A stretch of DNA of 64,000 nt, taken from Chrysophaeum taylorii. Its lineage: Eukaryota; Sar; Pelagophyceae; Pelagomonadales; Pelagomonadaceae. The stretch covers positions 744,001 through 808,000 of the forward strand of contig JAQMWT010000314.1 in NCBI GenBank assembly GCA_029834535.1, in the 5' to 3' direction. Numbering within the stretch: the first letter of the stretch is position 1; the number at the start of each line of letters is the position of its first letter. Both the position numbers and the translations under genes were made by a program. Shown piece by piece: positions 1-10,733 of the stretch. Below the pieces are notes generated by a model that was not told where the DNA came from, did no database searches, and worked only from the letters and a program-made list of their open reading frames with translations.

Positions 1-2603
1 ATAATCTTATTGCACATTCTGTCGATTCTCTCGCTCACCTCTTGCCGGGCAAACGACGGGGTGCCAACCGCAATGCCGCCAATCGTGATGCTCTCACTCT
101 CACGACCCTAATTCCGCGGAGAGTTCGAAACGAACAGCCGCCCACTGTGCGCCAATCCACTAGATCCTTGACGGAGGGGAGGTGGGCCGGGCAGTGGAGG
201 TAGGACTTGTCAAGCCGCAGTGTACCGTTGCGCACCTTGATCTCCTCACCATACGCCAGAGCTGCCAGCACAGCTTCGCGTTGGGGGACTTCCATGACAT
301 GACGCCGTCATCGAAGAAGAAAAAGCGGGCACAACCCCCGTGCGAGCAGAGACGGTCGTCTGATGCCTTCATCTCGGGGAAGGCAGCCACCGCGCATACA
401 GCCGGGAAGGTGGGCATGCCCCCCGGCGTCTCCGCCGTTCTCTGAACGGAAGGAGGCAAAGTCGCCGCCGTCAAGAACTCAATGGGGGAAAAAAAAGGGC
501 GTCAACTCGGCCTCTGCAAGTCGTCCGAGCGACGACGCAAGGTTTGCCCCCTGCAGCGTAGCATCGCTGTATCGACAGTCGCGCGTTCGATGCGGTCGAA
601 GCAGTTCTCCTCGTCGAGCTTGATGATGGCAAAATCGGCACGTAGCTCCTCCAACAAAGAGCGGAGTCCAAAGATGAACTGAGAGATCCCGTGAGGTACG
701 CCAACGCCGCACTGAACTGGATAGCAATGTGCGGCAACATCGTCACGGATTCGTAACGCGAAAGCGCGGCCAGTGGCTCTCGCGCGCACGCAGCCCATCG
801 CAATAGGACGCGCGTCCGGCACCGCCTCCGGGGACTCGAGAGGTTTTTTCAAGAGCGGCACGAGGAGGCTGGTACCGACGTAGGTGTAGTACCAGGCGGG
901 AAGCTCACCGGCAGCATAATACGCAGACTCGAAAAACTCGTTTACAAGAGACATGACGCGCTTGGCCTTCGGGCGGGGGAATTCTTCGTACGCCAGGACG
1001 GAGAGATGCTCGTTCCGGAGGAGCCCTGCGGGCCCGATCCCCGCCTTGGGTGGCAAGCGGAGATAAACCTCGGTAAGGTCGAGGACAATACGCGGCGCGG
1101 AGCCGCGATCGAAGCCCCCAATCGGCGGCCGATAGCGCGCGACGGGTGTTTTGTAGCTGCCATCTGGGCGATACATAACGCGGGCATCGCTGGCGACGCC
1201 CAAACTGACAATAAGCGCGACGGCCTTTCCCAACTGACCGGCATGAATGAATGACCCTGGTCAGATCGCGCCGGCCGCGCGCGCGTGCGTTATCCACGTC
1301 ACCGACGAAGCAGTCGAAGACACGCTCGTAGTCCCGACGTTCCCACGGGTCAATAAAGCGGGCCGCGACAGCCGCGCTCGCCCCCGCGAACCGATCGGAA
1401 GAAGAGGAAGTGCGCGACAGTCAGCCACTTGATAGCCCGCGAACGCTCCAAATCGTCGGTCCTTCCATCGCTCGTTATGTCGACCATGGCCCGTGCCCAG
1501 CGCACTGCGACGTCGGGATGGCACGGGTTCACATTTGCCGCGAGGGGCAGGACATGGAGCATGGGTCCAGGTCGAGCTCGTCGATAACCGACCAGGGATT
1601 CGCAAGATCCATACGTGCCATGATGGGGGCGGATATGCCGCGCGAAGATGATCCGCCGCTGTCTGGGCTGTAGCAGCGGGGCAGCCATGGCCGCAGCTCG
1701 CGCGGCCGCGGCAATGTCGGCAGCATCGGCTGCAGCTCGAGCACCTGCCGCCCGAGCTGACGCCGCAGCGCTATCTCGCCTCGCCTCCGCCTCTGCTGCG
1801 GCGGCCGCCGCATGGGCTGCAGTTCGAGCACCTGCCGCCCGAGCTGCCGCCGCTACCGCTTGAGCCGCCGCCGCCGGGTCGGGAGCTGACTGTCGCCGTC
1901 GGCGCCCTGTGCCTCTTGACCCTGACCGGCCAGGGTGTGGCTGTGAAGGTGGCGCTGGCGGTTGAGTAGTAGGGTGGCTGCGCGTACTCCGACCGTGCGT
2001 GCGCACGAACGAGTCGTAGCGCTCCTTACGGCATTGCGCAGGGCCGTCAAGGCGCCTGCCGGCGTACTCCTGATCCACAGCTGCAGAGCGCTCCCGGGCG
2101 TATGCGACCGCGGCAGCAAAAGCGGCTTCATTGTCCGTGGCGAAGGTTCCCCCCAGTGGCGCGTCACGAGCAGCGACGCCGTCAATCAAAATTTTGGCAC
2201 GGTTGAGGGAAGCGAAGAAGACCTGCTGGGCTTTGGGCTCGTGGAACACCGAGAATCGAGCTGCGGTCGCCCCATCGATGGCCATGCGCACAATCCGCGC
2301 AGCCTTGCGGAATTCGGCGTTCGCCCGAGTCGACGACCAAGTAATCCCGAGCACAGCTCGGGCGGCGCCCATAGAGAAAGAAGCCGCGAAGTCCATGGAG
2401 CGCGGCGTATAAATGGTATTAATGAACTGCTCGACTTCGCTCTGAGGCGATGTGGAACACGAACGGGAGGGCTTGCTCGAGGGCCGAACCGAGAGCGACA
2501 GCCGTCGTCGAGTGCAAGGGCACGAATGCTGCCGCAACAGAGAGACCGAGTGCGGTGACCAGTCCCCGACTGCCCATGGCCGTGAAGGCGGGACTGATGT
2601 CAA
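1..2603 (-). mobile_element. Reverse-transcriptase retroelement remnant, cut by the window edge
   Basis: Minus-strand coding debris. Between about 1233 and 500 the translation has an RT finger/palm layout: a basic 'LLVPLLKK' stretch, 'ARPIAMG', 'QCGVGVPHG' and then 'IIKLDEENCFDRI', where RTs of this type usually have KLDFxNAFN. Near 300-340 'FFFFDDGV' matches the RT catalytic DD box. Upstream (about 1700-2450) lies a helical segment and an Ala/Arg-rich low-complexity segment that could be the first part of the same element. It resembles non-LTR-type polymerases more than Copia RT, but I cannot assign a family. It is broken in several places and continues off the left edge. No promoter, terminal repeat or target duplication was recognised. 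Confidence 0.6.
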
Positions 2604-2926
2604 CTATGGTCACCGACTCGAGCCCGTGTGACGACGGGACGGAACGCCGAACGGCTCGCGCCTTGCGAGCGGGGTGGAAAGCATCCGCCCCGCCGGATTC
2701 GGGGTCTCGGATCGGCCTCGCAAATCGCAGGTGTAGCATGCCGCGATCAAGGCGGGCGGAGGAGCTTACCGCTCGTCGCTGTGTGGCCGCTGCGTCTCAA
2801 ACTCCCTCCATTACTTCAACTCGCCATACTGCAGCAGCGTGACCCGGTGCTCCCAGCGTCCCGCGATGCCATCGCCTGCGAACCTCGACCTCGAAGCGCT
2901 TCTGACGTGAATTTCTTCATACACTT
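2604..2926. other. Intergenic or decayed stretch, nothing recognised
   Basis: The short open frames here are not protein-like in either orientation. It separates the RT remnant from the relic coding sequence to its right. Confidence 0.4.
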
Positions 2927-3902
2927 TCAACCAAAGGCCCGCCACGCGGGTGCCGATTTTGAGAAAGTATGTGGGAGTGAGGTATTTTGGCCAATCGGGT
3001 GCCTAGGTGGCTGTACTCTGCACGATGCCATCGGCTCCAAACACAACATCAGGCGATGTCCGCCGCGGGCCTCGCGAGGGTCGTTCGGACGTTCAGCTTG
3101 CTGCGCTTTTTTCGCGCTAGGGAAACTTCCATTGTCCTCGTCTTCCAGCGCGGGGTCCGCCGGGAACACCGGCGTCGGGGCCCGCCGCGAATGCAGCCAT
3201 GCGAAGTCGTCGTCCATCGCGTCCTCCTCGCCGTATTCGTTGTCCTCGGGAAGCTGGCTGCTTGGGCCGTCAAAGACAAGGCGGGGCGGTTCGCGCGAAA
3301 CCGTCGTCGCAGGAAACGGATACCCAGCCCAACAACTTTCGTGCGACCATCCTTGGAGTTTTCGTCGAATACCACCTCCATAGGGCATCCAGTAGCAACC
3401 GGGATGACTCGCAGAAATGCCTCGACCCGTGACCCAACCAAAACCAGTCGATCGTTGGGTAGCTTCGAGCTGCCGCTCGTTGTCCGCTTCCTCGGGTGGC
3501 GCGACACTCCCCAACCTTGTGGCCTTGAGAAGCTCGTCAACGCCCAAAATGCCGCCTCGCGTCGAGTTCGACACGCTGGGTCGTCGAGGTCCCGAACACT
3601 ATCAGCTGCCGTCGCCGCGAGTCAGTCACCACCGCCACGGCATTGGAGCAATGGTGCTCCCGGCGCGCGGTAGTAGCCTGCGCCTCGTGGTTCTGCCGAT
3701 CGCGACGAGCCGCCTCCATCAACGCTCCTTTATAGTTGACGCTGAGTGTGGCGAGGCGGTCTCCATCAACTCGATCGCGCGTTATAGCCTTTGTCGTCGT
3801 CGTCGTTGTTGTTAGACGAGCGACCTCGTCGGCGACGAGGTCGCTGGCGCTTGGCCGAAAAACCTCGTGGCGGTGCGGTCGAAGATGTGGTCTACTTGGC
3901 AC
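2927..3902 (-). pseudogene. Relic coding sequence, unknown protein
   Basis: Protein-like composition on the minus strand moves between reading frames: a segment at 3537-3902 with acidic/basic helical character, a segment at about 3300-3470 ('NDRLVLVGSRVEAFLRV'), and an acidic segment at 2950-3250 containing 'DDDFAWLHSRRAPTPVFP'. No family was recognised. The frame changes and lack of a clean start suggest a decayed gene, or part of the neighbouring retroelement. It could also be an intron-containing gene, but I found no convincing splice sites. Confidence 0.35.
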
Positions 3903-4286
3903 GAGACGACCCCAGCGCAGCTTTCGACGCTCGTGTTGAAGAGTAATACTTCAAGGTGCCAAACTCGATCGAGTTCCACGGCGCGTGCGTCGTCAAAGGA
4001 CGTCTGGTTGACCGCCGCGAGGTCGCCGCCCCCACACTAGCGCATAGACTGCCCCCCTCGAAGGTTGCAGGCGCATGCCCAGGCCCGGAGCGCGTCGAGC
4101 ATGGTCTTGGCCTCTTGATCATTGGTGTCTCAGTTGGAGAGCCGCGCCCAAACAGCCGCGCTTTTGGTCGGAGATCTCATACTTCCAGTTCGAGGTCTCG
4201 TTTGACGCGAACCTGGGTGATGGTGGTGGTGATCGCGTCTCTTTGCCGTCGAGCCGAGACGCGTCCGTCGACGACGTCACCGGGTA

Positions 4287-4959
4287 GGGTGATGGCTAAC
4301 TAACTAACTAACTTCAGACCTCTCCCGAGCATGGGAGCCAGGCCGGACCGGCAGGAGCCGGTACGGAATCACAGAGGAAAATCACGCAGTTGGGGCAGAG
4401 GCGAGGGACGAGGACGGACTTGTTGATGGTGTACCGCCACTGCGCGCGGTCTTATGCGAGGTCGTGCAAAAGCGTCGCGGGCCGCGGACGTGTTGGTCCA
4501 CGAACAATCGACCTGTCCGTCGCGTTCTGCCCAACCGAGCGAACCCCATCCCAGCGCGGACTTTCCGGGTGCTAACCGGCCAGCCCGGGAGGCGAGCAGG
4601 CACCGTCTCACTCCGGGACGGCCCGGGCCGCCGCAGGGAGCAAGCGTGTTAGGCGCCGTCCTCCATCGCAACCAACGGTTGGCGATCGCAGGGGTGATGG
4701 CAGCCTCTTGAATGACTGACACCCATCTCGAACCGGAAAGTCGCGACGGAAGCTCCACGTCGACGACGACTTTCTGGAGGTGTCCGAGGACCGAGGCCGA
4801 AGGCGCAACCAGTTTCGCGCGCAGTTCCCCCGAGCTTCGATTCCGAACCTTTGCCGACGGCTTCCGCGGGATCCACGCTTGCTTCTCGAGGGCCGCGACC
4901 CGCTCGATCTCCTCCTTTTTCATATAGACCTCGGCGGGATGTACATGCTCGATCTCCAT
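4287..4959 (-). pseudogene. Small open frame interrupted by a SINE-like insertion
   Basis: From 4959 the minus strand encodes a charged helical protein beginning MEIEHVHPAEVYMKKEEIER. It is protein-like for about 85 residues and then runs into inserted repeat DNA at 4691. The 10-bp sequence gggtgatggc occurs at 4692-4701 and again at 4287-4296, directly flanking the insert. The same reading phase continues for about 40 residues beyond the left copy and then stops. This supports a once-continuous coding region of roughly 125 residues, split by retroposition. No known family was recognised. Confidence 0.45.
4297..4691 (-). mobile_element. SINE-like retroposon, family S1, longest copy
   Basis: A 395-bp insert bounded by a perfect 10-bp target duplication (gggtgatggc, 4287-4296 and 4692-4701). 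Read on the minus strand it ends in a (GTTA)n tail preceded by 'ctcccatgctcgggagaggtc'. The same 3' end appears at 14700-14769 and 27348-27420. The variable 5' truncation among copies, the short tandem tail and the target duplications of different length (10 and 14 bp) fit LINE-mobilised retroposition. No clear RNA polymerase III A or B box could be confirmed, so it might be the 3' end of an unseen LINE. Confidence 0.65.
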
Positions 4960-5316
4960 TTGCTTCGAGATTATAATTGACCTCGAGTTGTCGCAAGGCC
5001 CGAGGTAGTCGGTTCCTCAGCCGCAGCCTGTCATGCCGCCTCCTTTTACTGCTGGGGGTGTTGGGCAGGTCACCAGACTCATATTGAACTTCCCGATTAT
5101 ATTATCCGTTTAGTGTCAAACATACTGAAAACTGAGCTGGCGACGACGATTCTAGTATGACGTCATATAATTGAAGGCGTCCTGAGAGACGGGTTCAAGC
5201 ATGACGTCAAGTTAAAAAAAAAACCTTCTGCTTCTTCGACTCCAACGATTCCCAAATTAGAGTTAGGAAAAAGCTGCGGCGTCTGTCTCGCTCCTGCGGC
5301 GAAAGAAGGACGATCA
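4960..5316. other. Intergenic region upstream of the 5317 gene
   Basis: No coding signal. It includes an AT-rich patch near 5090-5130 (atattatccgtttagtgtc) that could hold the promoter of the gene starting at 5317. Nothing else recognised. Confidence 0.35.
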
Positions 5317-5880
5317 ATGTCGCGCGACGGAATGTATCCGAAGATGTGTAGCAAGCCGTGGGAAGACAAAGACGAGACCACGGAAGAAAACAAAGAAAAT
5401 GCCGATGATCGCCTTCCTTCGAGACCGAAAAAGCCACGTCCAATGCGTTGGTTTCAGCGTCTCTTCAAAAATCCGCAGGTTCTCTTAGTAAACGCTAGCG
5501 TACATCCGGTGGTGGTGCTCATTGCATATCGCCCTATCACCGAAAAGTTCGCCATAAACGTCACGGCTGGAGTGCCCTCGGCGAACACCAACTTGAGCTC
5601 GAGCGTCGAATACGAGATGGAACGCAATGAAGCCAAACCTCAGATCATTTGTTTGACGGGGCACAAAGGGGCCCGTCCATTCGAACAGGTGGAAGTGGAA
5701 GACGGGACCTACAACGTCTACGTAACTGTATACACCGAAATCGAAGGATCCCTCTACAAGTTCGACGCGAACCGCTTAATCAAGAACATCCACAAAAATA
5801 ACTGTATCCAGATCGAAAGAAACGAACTTTCGGGCACCGGAATCCTGGACGCTGACGCCGAGGCTCGGCCTCTTAATTAG
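5317..5880 (+). CDS. Hypothetical protein, 187 aa
   Basis: An intact frame with natural composition. The first 45 residues are charged and probably disordered (Glu/Lys/Pro-rich). Residues about 45-175 look like a single beta-rich domain: hydrophobic strands 'QVLLVNASVHPVVVLIAYRP' and 'TYNVYVTVYTEIEG' alternate with polar loops, ending in a short acidic tail. No signal peptide or membrane segment is evident. I do not recognise the family. A second Met lies at residue 6, so the exact start is uncertain. Neighbouring sequence on the left is repeat debris, so this is the first clear host gene from the left edge. Confidence 0.65.
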   Translation: MSRDGMYPKMCSKPWEDKDETTEENKENADDRLPSRPKKPRPMRWFQRLFKNPQVLLVNASVHPVVVLIAYRPITEKFAINVTAGVPSANTNLSSSVEYEMERNEAKPQIICLTGHKGARPFEQVEVEDGTYNVYVTVYTEIEGSLYKFDANRLIKNIHKNNCIQIERNELSGTGILDADAEARPLN

Positions 5881-6558
5881 TCAAGCGGCAGCCTCGTCTA
5901 CGATCAACTCGAGGTGAGTTTTAGTTGTTCGTGCGGCGACTAAAAGCTCACTGCCGCCGTTCTCTTTCTTCAAATGCTTTGCTGTGCCTCTCGTATCCAC
6001 TGCCGCTGCATTTTCTCTTGGCTCGGCTCTTCACTCCACTTTTCATTATTGCACACGCGCCTTCTTCTGCTTGGTTTTTCCTGGATATGGACTTTTTTAA
6101 ATTCTACATTTATATCTACGCCTACCGTCACGTGCCGGCATCGAGGCGCTCGGGACTATAGATCCGAGCAGCGCCCGATCTGGAGGATGCTCGCGAACCT
6201 GGCTAGAGCAATGTGCTAACTACCTAATTATCTAAATATCGAACGAATTATGGGCCCCCTCGGTTGCAGCAGCAGCAGCAACACAGCGGCCGCCGGTGAC
6301 ATGCTCCTGATGTCGTCGCTTTTTCTTTACCATGATGCCAAGATCTATGACATCCGTGCTTGCAGATGACTCGATGGCTGCTCCGACTTTCGTTTTGGCT
6401 GCGCGGCTTGACCACGCGTGTGGCGAATTGAATTCACTCTCGGGGTGTTGTTTGAGGTTGGCGAGCGTTGTTGCCCCACTTGCCCACTCGAAGAGGTCCC
6501 GTCGACATCATGAAGGGGGGCGTCCAGTTGCTACGTAGTACTAGCTCTCGCGAGACCA

Positions 6559-6589
<31 letters not shown>

Positions 6590-7339
6590 TTAAAGTTTGA
6601 CGATGACCACCAGTCTAAGGCGCTTCGATGGCGGAGCGCACCAAAAAAAAAGCGCGACCTTCGTTGCCGCTTCGCGCCTCAGGAGCACCTCGTCTTAAAA
6701 TCCTTGAGGGTCTTTTGCCTGCCAAGCTCGGAGCCATGGGGAGGCTGAACCACTAGCCGCGAGGACCCATGCCAAGCCCGCGACGCCGGCGACACATTTT
6801 CTTTAACCCAAAGCCGCGCACTCATATCTTCTCGTCGATGGCTCGTCTCGTGTTGGCTCCAGAAATTATGGCGACTCGCGGTCGTCGTTCAGCGCGCGTC
6901 TTAATTGTGGCGGCCAGAATACGTCCAGAAAAAAACTCGCGCAATTGTATAGAGAAGAAGGATACAGCCCTCGGAACTTCTTCTCTGCGTGCCGAGCGCT
7001 CTTTACGTCATCGTCTACGACGCGTGTGACTCGGTCGCCGCCGAGATCATCGCCGTCTTGCTCTTCATGACAATTGCTGCCCGTGGGGGTGGGGGTCCTT
7101 GAGCTTTCTCGCCGCCGCCAGCGCGCTCCCCCGACGGCTCTCATCGGCGCAAAATCGCGCTCGAGACGACGGACTCGTCGGGCCGCCCGCCGAGCTATCA
7201 CGCGTCAAATTGCAGCTCCCAATCCTAGAGCTTGAGGGAGGAGAAGAACCCCCGAGAAAATAGAGCGAAGGTCCGCGCGTTGAGTAGTCAGCAAAAAATA
7301 ATTGCCGCGCTCTGTGGCCTCCTCCTGGTTGTAGTAGTA
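5881..7339. other. Long intergenic region
   Basis: Contains a T/C-rich stretch (5930-6110), a perfect (CGT)n run at about 6559-6590, and short arginine-rich frames on both strands without family signatures. A minus-strand frame at 6866-7201 (111 aa) could be a small gene, but its composition is like GC-rich antisense noise. It probably includes the 3' end of the DnaJ transcript near 7300-7340. Confidence 0.4.
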
Positions 7340-8317
7340 TTATATCGAAGTATTTGTACTCATATCAGGAGTCGCGCAGGCGTTGAGGATTTTGGTGAGA
7401 TGGGGTTTGTGGGATTCCGGAACGAACTTGGGGAAAGCGATTTGAAAGCGGATGATGAGGTTCCCCTTGGTGCGCGGATTTTTTGAGACGGGCATGCCTT
7501 CCCCCGGCACGGACTTTTCGTATCCCGGGCTGACGACCTCGGGGCAGGAAATGGCGAGTTGTCGGCCGTCGAGCGTGGGAACATGAAGGATGGTCCCCAC
7601 GAGGGCCTCGCCGAGGGTGAGGCGCGCCGTATAGACGAGGTTGCTTGCCCTTCGCTCGAAGGAGGGGTGGGGCAGCTCGACGAGCTCAAAGACAAGGTCC
7701 GGCGCGATGAGGTTCGGACCCTCGTCTCCCTCGCAGGCAAAGGTGATTTTGGTGCCCTGCTTCCAGCCCGGCTTGACGTGAATCGTGAGTGTTCTCGTCT
7801 CGTCCGCGTAGTCTCTCGGGTCGCTGCCGTCGTCGCTCGCGCAACCGACAACCTTGCGTCGCTTGCGCGTGACCTCGAAGGTCTTGACGCAACCGTTGTA
7901 AATCTCTTCGAGGGTGCATTCGAGGGGTTTCGTGATTGGGTCGAGTTTCTTCGGCGGCGGCGATCGCAGGCGAGCAGCGAATTTATCGTCGAAGTCGTGG
8001 AAAGGGTTTTGCGTGCCGAAGAATTGATCGAACAACTCGAGTCCCTTCTTGGGGTACGTCCATCCCCCCGTCTTATCCCCGGTCTCGCCGTAGATTCCGT
8101 CCCGCAGAGCCTCGTAGCCATATTGGTCGTACACTGCCCTTTTTTTTAGATCCCCAAGAACCCAGTACGCTTCGCATACGGCCTCGAACTTCTCCGCGTC
8201 GCCGTCCTTGTCTGGATGGTGTTTCAAGGCGAGCTGCTTGTAGGCCCGTCTAACATCGCTGAGCGTTGCCGCGCGGTTCAAGCCGAGCGTCTCGTAGTAG
8301 TAATCATCCGCCATCAT
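7340..8317 (-). CDS. DnaJ/Hsp40 co-chaperone, type II (DNAJB-like)
   Basis: 325 residues. The J domain spans residues about 5-70 with the invariant HPD at 34-36, which stimulates Hsp70 ATPase. A Gly/Phe-containing linker follows, with 'LFDQFFGTQNPF' at about 95-107, the spacing seen in DNAJB1/DNAJB13-type proteins. There is no CxxCxGxG zinc-finger domain, so it is type II. Residues about 130-310 form the two C-terminal substrate-binding beta domains. The 'FFGTQNPF' segment recalls the flagellar radial-spoke member DNAJB13, but that assignment is only suggestive. It is divergently arranged with the kelch-like gene across about 75 bp. Two Met codons open the frame and either could be used. Confidence 0.92.
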   Translation of the reverse strand: MMADDYYYETLGLNRAATLSDVRRAYKQLALKHHPDKDGDAEKFEAVCEAYWVLGDLKKRAVYDQYGYEALRDGIYGETGDKTGGWTYPKKGLELFDQFFGTQNPFHDFDDKFAARLRSPPPKKLDPITKPLECTLEEIYNGCVKTFEVTRKRRKVVGCASDDGSDPRDYADETRTLTIHVKPGWKQGTKITFACEGDEGPNLIAPDLVFELVELPHPSFERRASNLVYTARLTLGEALVGTILHVPTLDGRQLAISCPEVVSPGYEKSVPGEGMPVSKNPRTKGNLIIRFQIAFPKFVPESHKPHLTKILNACATPDMSTNTSI

Positions 8318-8392
8318 TGCGGGGGCGGGCGTTATTCATTAATTAATTAATTAGGGACCTTTGGGGGTTCTTCTCTCAACGGACCCTAGTAT
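8318..8392. promoter_or_regulatory. 75-bp bidirectional promoter region
   Basis: Separates the divergent DnaJ and kelch-like genes. It has a tandem TTAA run (attaattaattaatta) near 8337-8352 and ACCCTAGT at 8383-8390 immediately before the kelch ATG. The same octamer or a one-base variant occurs in two other short divergent promoters of this window (17413-17420, reverse; 19512-19519). Confidence 0.45.
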
Positions 8393-10522
8393 ATGGTGTG
8401 GTGGTCAAACATCATCATCAAGCTTGCCGTGTTGGTGTTGGCGTCGACGACGAGAGGCGTCGAGGATCAGGATTGCATGGCCTGCGGGTCGATCAACACC
8501 GAATGGCAGGAGGACAAGTGCAAACGGTTTGTGGAGGTGACCGACGCGAGCGCTTCATTCGCCGGTCGGCACGGCCACGGGGTGGTCTTGTTTCCCGCCC
8601 CCGAATCGGCGGGCGGGGACCTCGCGCTCTGGCTGATCGGGGGCCGCGGGAACGAGTACGAAAAGTGGAACTTCCAAACCACGACACAATACGCCGACGT
8701 TTTCTACTCTCTCGACGGCTCGAGCTGGACGCAAATCGACGCGCTCCGCGGCGACTTCGAGGCGCGCACCGATGTCGCGTTTTTGATGGAGGACGTCATG
8801 GACCCGGGGGACATCGCGCCCTTTTGGGAGCGCTATGGCCACTCGGTCGATGTCCTCCGCGTGCGCAACGGCTCGGACCACGTCGCCGCCATCGTCTTGT
8901 GCGGCGGGTTCACGCCAAAGCCAGATAACGACGTCTGGATATCCGAGGACGGTCAGGCATGGTACCGCGTCGGGAGGGCCTCGTGGTCGGGCCGAGGCTA
9001 CCACGCCTCTGCGGTCTACGACGACCGAGTCCTCCTTATAATGGGTGGCTCGCCGCTCGCGAACGACGTCTGGGCCGGCTCGTTCCGCAAGACCGGTCCA
9101 ACAACCTACGAGATGCGGTGGGAAGAGCTGGGAAACGCGACGGGTAGGTACGACGACAACGAGGATGATGATTTTGATAGCAGGAGGACCTGGTCGCGAG
9201 ACGACGGCAACCACCGCTGGTCCCCCAGAGCTGGAGCGGCCGCCGCCGTCCAGTTCGCTCGCGACAACGCCACCGGCGACGCTGTCGAGACGGTGTACCT
9301 CGCGGGGGGATTCGCGAGCTGGCCCTGCGACGACGACGATTCGTCCTGTCACCCCCTCTACGACGGCGGCGCCAGGTGTCGGAACGACGTCTGGAAGTCG
9401 ACAGACGGCGGCACGAATTGGACGCTCGTCGCTCGGTCGGCCCCGTGGGCCGCGCGCGCGTGGCACTCGTTCGTGACGTGGTCAGACCTCACTGATCCCT
9501 ACCGAGACATCGCCCTTGCCGCCGACGGCCTGGCCCCGCGCGTCTGGCTCGCCGGCGGCGGCTACGTCGGAACTCGAGACAACAACGTCGTCCGGTACGT
9601 CGACGCCTACTACGACCTCTGGTGGACGCGCGACGGCGAGACGTGGACGCGCGTCTCGATGGACCAGGGGGCCGGCGAGCACCTCTGCACCTCGATCGAG
9701 GCCTACCAGCTCGCCGACGACAACGCCTACGTCGGCAAATACGGCCACACCCTCACGCCGTTCTGGCGCACGCTCGAAGAAGCGCTCGTGTGTCGCGACG
9801 AAAATCAAGAGGAGGGCGTCGCGTGCGCTGACGTTCAACGCATGAGCGCGCTCAAAATCCCGACCATGTTCTTCGTTGCAGGCGACGCAGGCAAATCCAA
9901 CACCCACGCCGCCATCGACCCCAGCTCGCAGGTCTACGCGTCGCGCGTCCCGGTTTTGTGCGACGTCGACGGCCACAAGTGTCCCTTTCCCCAAGACCTC
10001 CGCGTCGCGTACTCGGGGGGCTCTCCGCCTGCCTACAACCGTCGTCTCTCCAACGACGCTTCCGCAACTTCCGCAACCCGCGCGGGCGTCTGTCCCGATC
10101 CCTTCCAATTCTGCAAGGACGCGCTCTACTGCGCCGACGATTCCGACGCCACGGTCACCTTTTACGAGGCGGCCAACAACTCGGCGTCGTTGCCCATCGC
10201 ATCCCGCGTCGCCAGGGACGACTACCAGTTCGCCTACACCGTCTACAACATCTCCAAGCTCGAGCCGCACCCCGCCTCGCTTGCTGGTCTCCATCTCAAA
10301 GACGGCCAAAGCATCGTCACGGGCTACGTCGCCCGCCTCCAGGGCTGCCTCTGCAGCCAAAAAGAAAGAAAAGGCGCCGTCGTTGGCGAGTATTCGGGCG
10401 AGTACTGCGAAACATTTACCGCGCTCGACAAGGCCAGTACCACGGCGGGTAGAATCATGCCCGTAGCCGTCCTTCTAACGATGACGATCTTGATCTTTCT
10501 GGGGCAGTTGCTGTTGCAATGA
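8393..10522 (+). CDS. Secreted/surface kelch-like beta-propeller protein
   Basis: 709 residues. Residues 1-22 form a signal peptide with the hydrophobic core IIIKLAVLVLAS. From about 50 to 470 there are repeated kelch-type modules: 'GHSVDVL...LCGGF...NDVWISEDG', 'YHASAVYDD...IMGGSPLANDVW' and 'VYLAGGF...NDVWKSTDGGTNW', consistent with a six- or seven-bladed propeller. Cys-rich and N-glycosylation-type sites (NGS, NAT, NWT) suggest an extracellular location. Residues about 560-680 are a second Cys-containing domain of unknown type. The last 23 residues are hydrophobic and end at the terminus, fitting a GPI-anchor signal or a tail membrane anchor. The ligand is unknown. Confidence 0.85.
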   Translation: MVWWSNIIIKLAVLVLASTTRGVEDQDCMACGSINTEWQEDKCKRFVEVTDASASFAGRHGHGVVLFPAPESAGGDLALWLIGGRGNEYEKWNFQTTTQYADVFYSLDGSSWTQIDALRGDFEARTDVAFLMEDVMDPGDIAPFWERYGHSVDVLRVRNGSDHVAAIVLCGGFTPKPDNDVWISEDGQAWYRVGRASWSGRGYHASAVYDDRVLLIMGGSPLANDVWAGSFRKTGPTTYEMRWEELGNATGRYDDNEDDDFDSRRTWSRDDGNHRWSPRAGAAAAVQFARDNATGDAVETVYLAGGFASWPCDDDDSSCHPLYDGGARCRNDVWKSTDGGTNWTLVARSAPWAARAWHSFVTWSDLTDPYRDIALAADGLAPRVWLAGGGYVGTRDNNVVRYVDAYYDLWWTRDGETWTRVSMDQGAGEHLCTSIEAYQLADDNAYVGKYGHTLTPFWRTLEEALVCRDENQEEGVACADVQRMSALKIPTMFFVAGDAGKSNTHAAIDPSSQVYASRVPVLCDVDGHKCPFPQDLRVAYSGGSPPAYNRRLSNDASATSATRAGVCPDPFQFCKDALYCADDSDATVTFYEAANNSASLPIASRVARDDYQFAYTVYNISKLEPHPASLAGLHLKDGQSIVTGYVARLQGCLCSQKERKGAVVGEYSGEYCETFTALDKASTTAGRIMPVAVLLTMTILIFLGQLLLQ

Positions 10523-10626
10523 ACTTGCTCTAATAATTAATGAATAACTCTCACACCAAAAAAAAGAAATCTTTTGCTGCTCCATTTTCGAATCCAAAAG
10601 AAGTGCCAGAGAAAATTTGAAAACAA
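10523..10626. other. 3' flank of the kelch gene
   Basis: AT-rich, with several TAAT motifs and an A-run at about 10557-10567, a plausible polyadenylation region before the Copia element begins. Confidence 0.3.
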
Positions 10627-10733
10627 TGTTTGAGGAAGCTATGACACTTACCCCTGCACCACGTATCTAGTATCCCACACTACGTCGTCATGCCCTTATC
10701 GCTAGTCTAAAACGCCCCATTCCAGTTGTAACA
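10627..10733 (+). repeat. 5' LTR of Copia copy 1
   Basis: About 105 bp, begins TGTTTGAGGAAGC and ends GTTGTAACA. It matches the 96-bp LTRs of copy 2. TGGTAGCAGGTGC follows immediately, a primer-binding site resembling the initiator-Met-tRNA type used by many copia elements. Confidence 0.8.

Noticed and set aside
1648-1863. Ala-rich plus-strand frame
   Set aside because: Low-complexity GCN repeat, antisense to the low-complexity part of the RT remnant.
6866-7201. 111-residue minus-strand frame near the DnaJ 3' end
   Set aside because: Arg-rich start and no conserved pattern; probably chance in GC-rich DNA.
8555-9466. Long minus-strand frames opposite the kelch-like gene (also 9482-10360)
   Set aside because: Val/Arg/Gly-rich shadow of a GC-rich coding strand. 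The plus frame has a signal peptide and kelch motifs.
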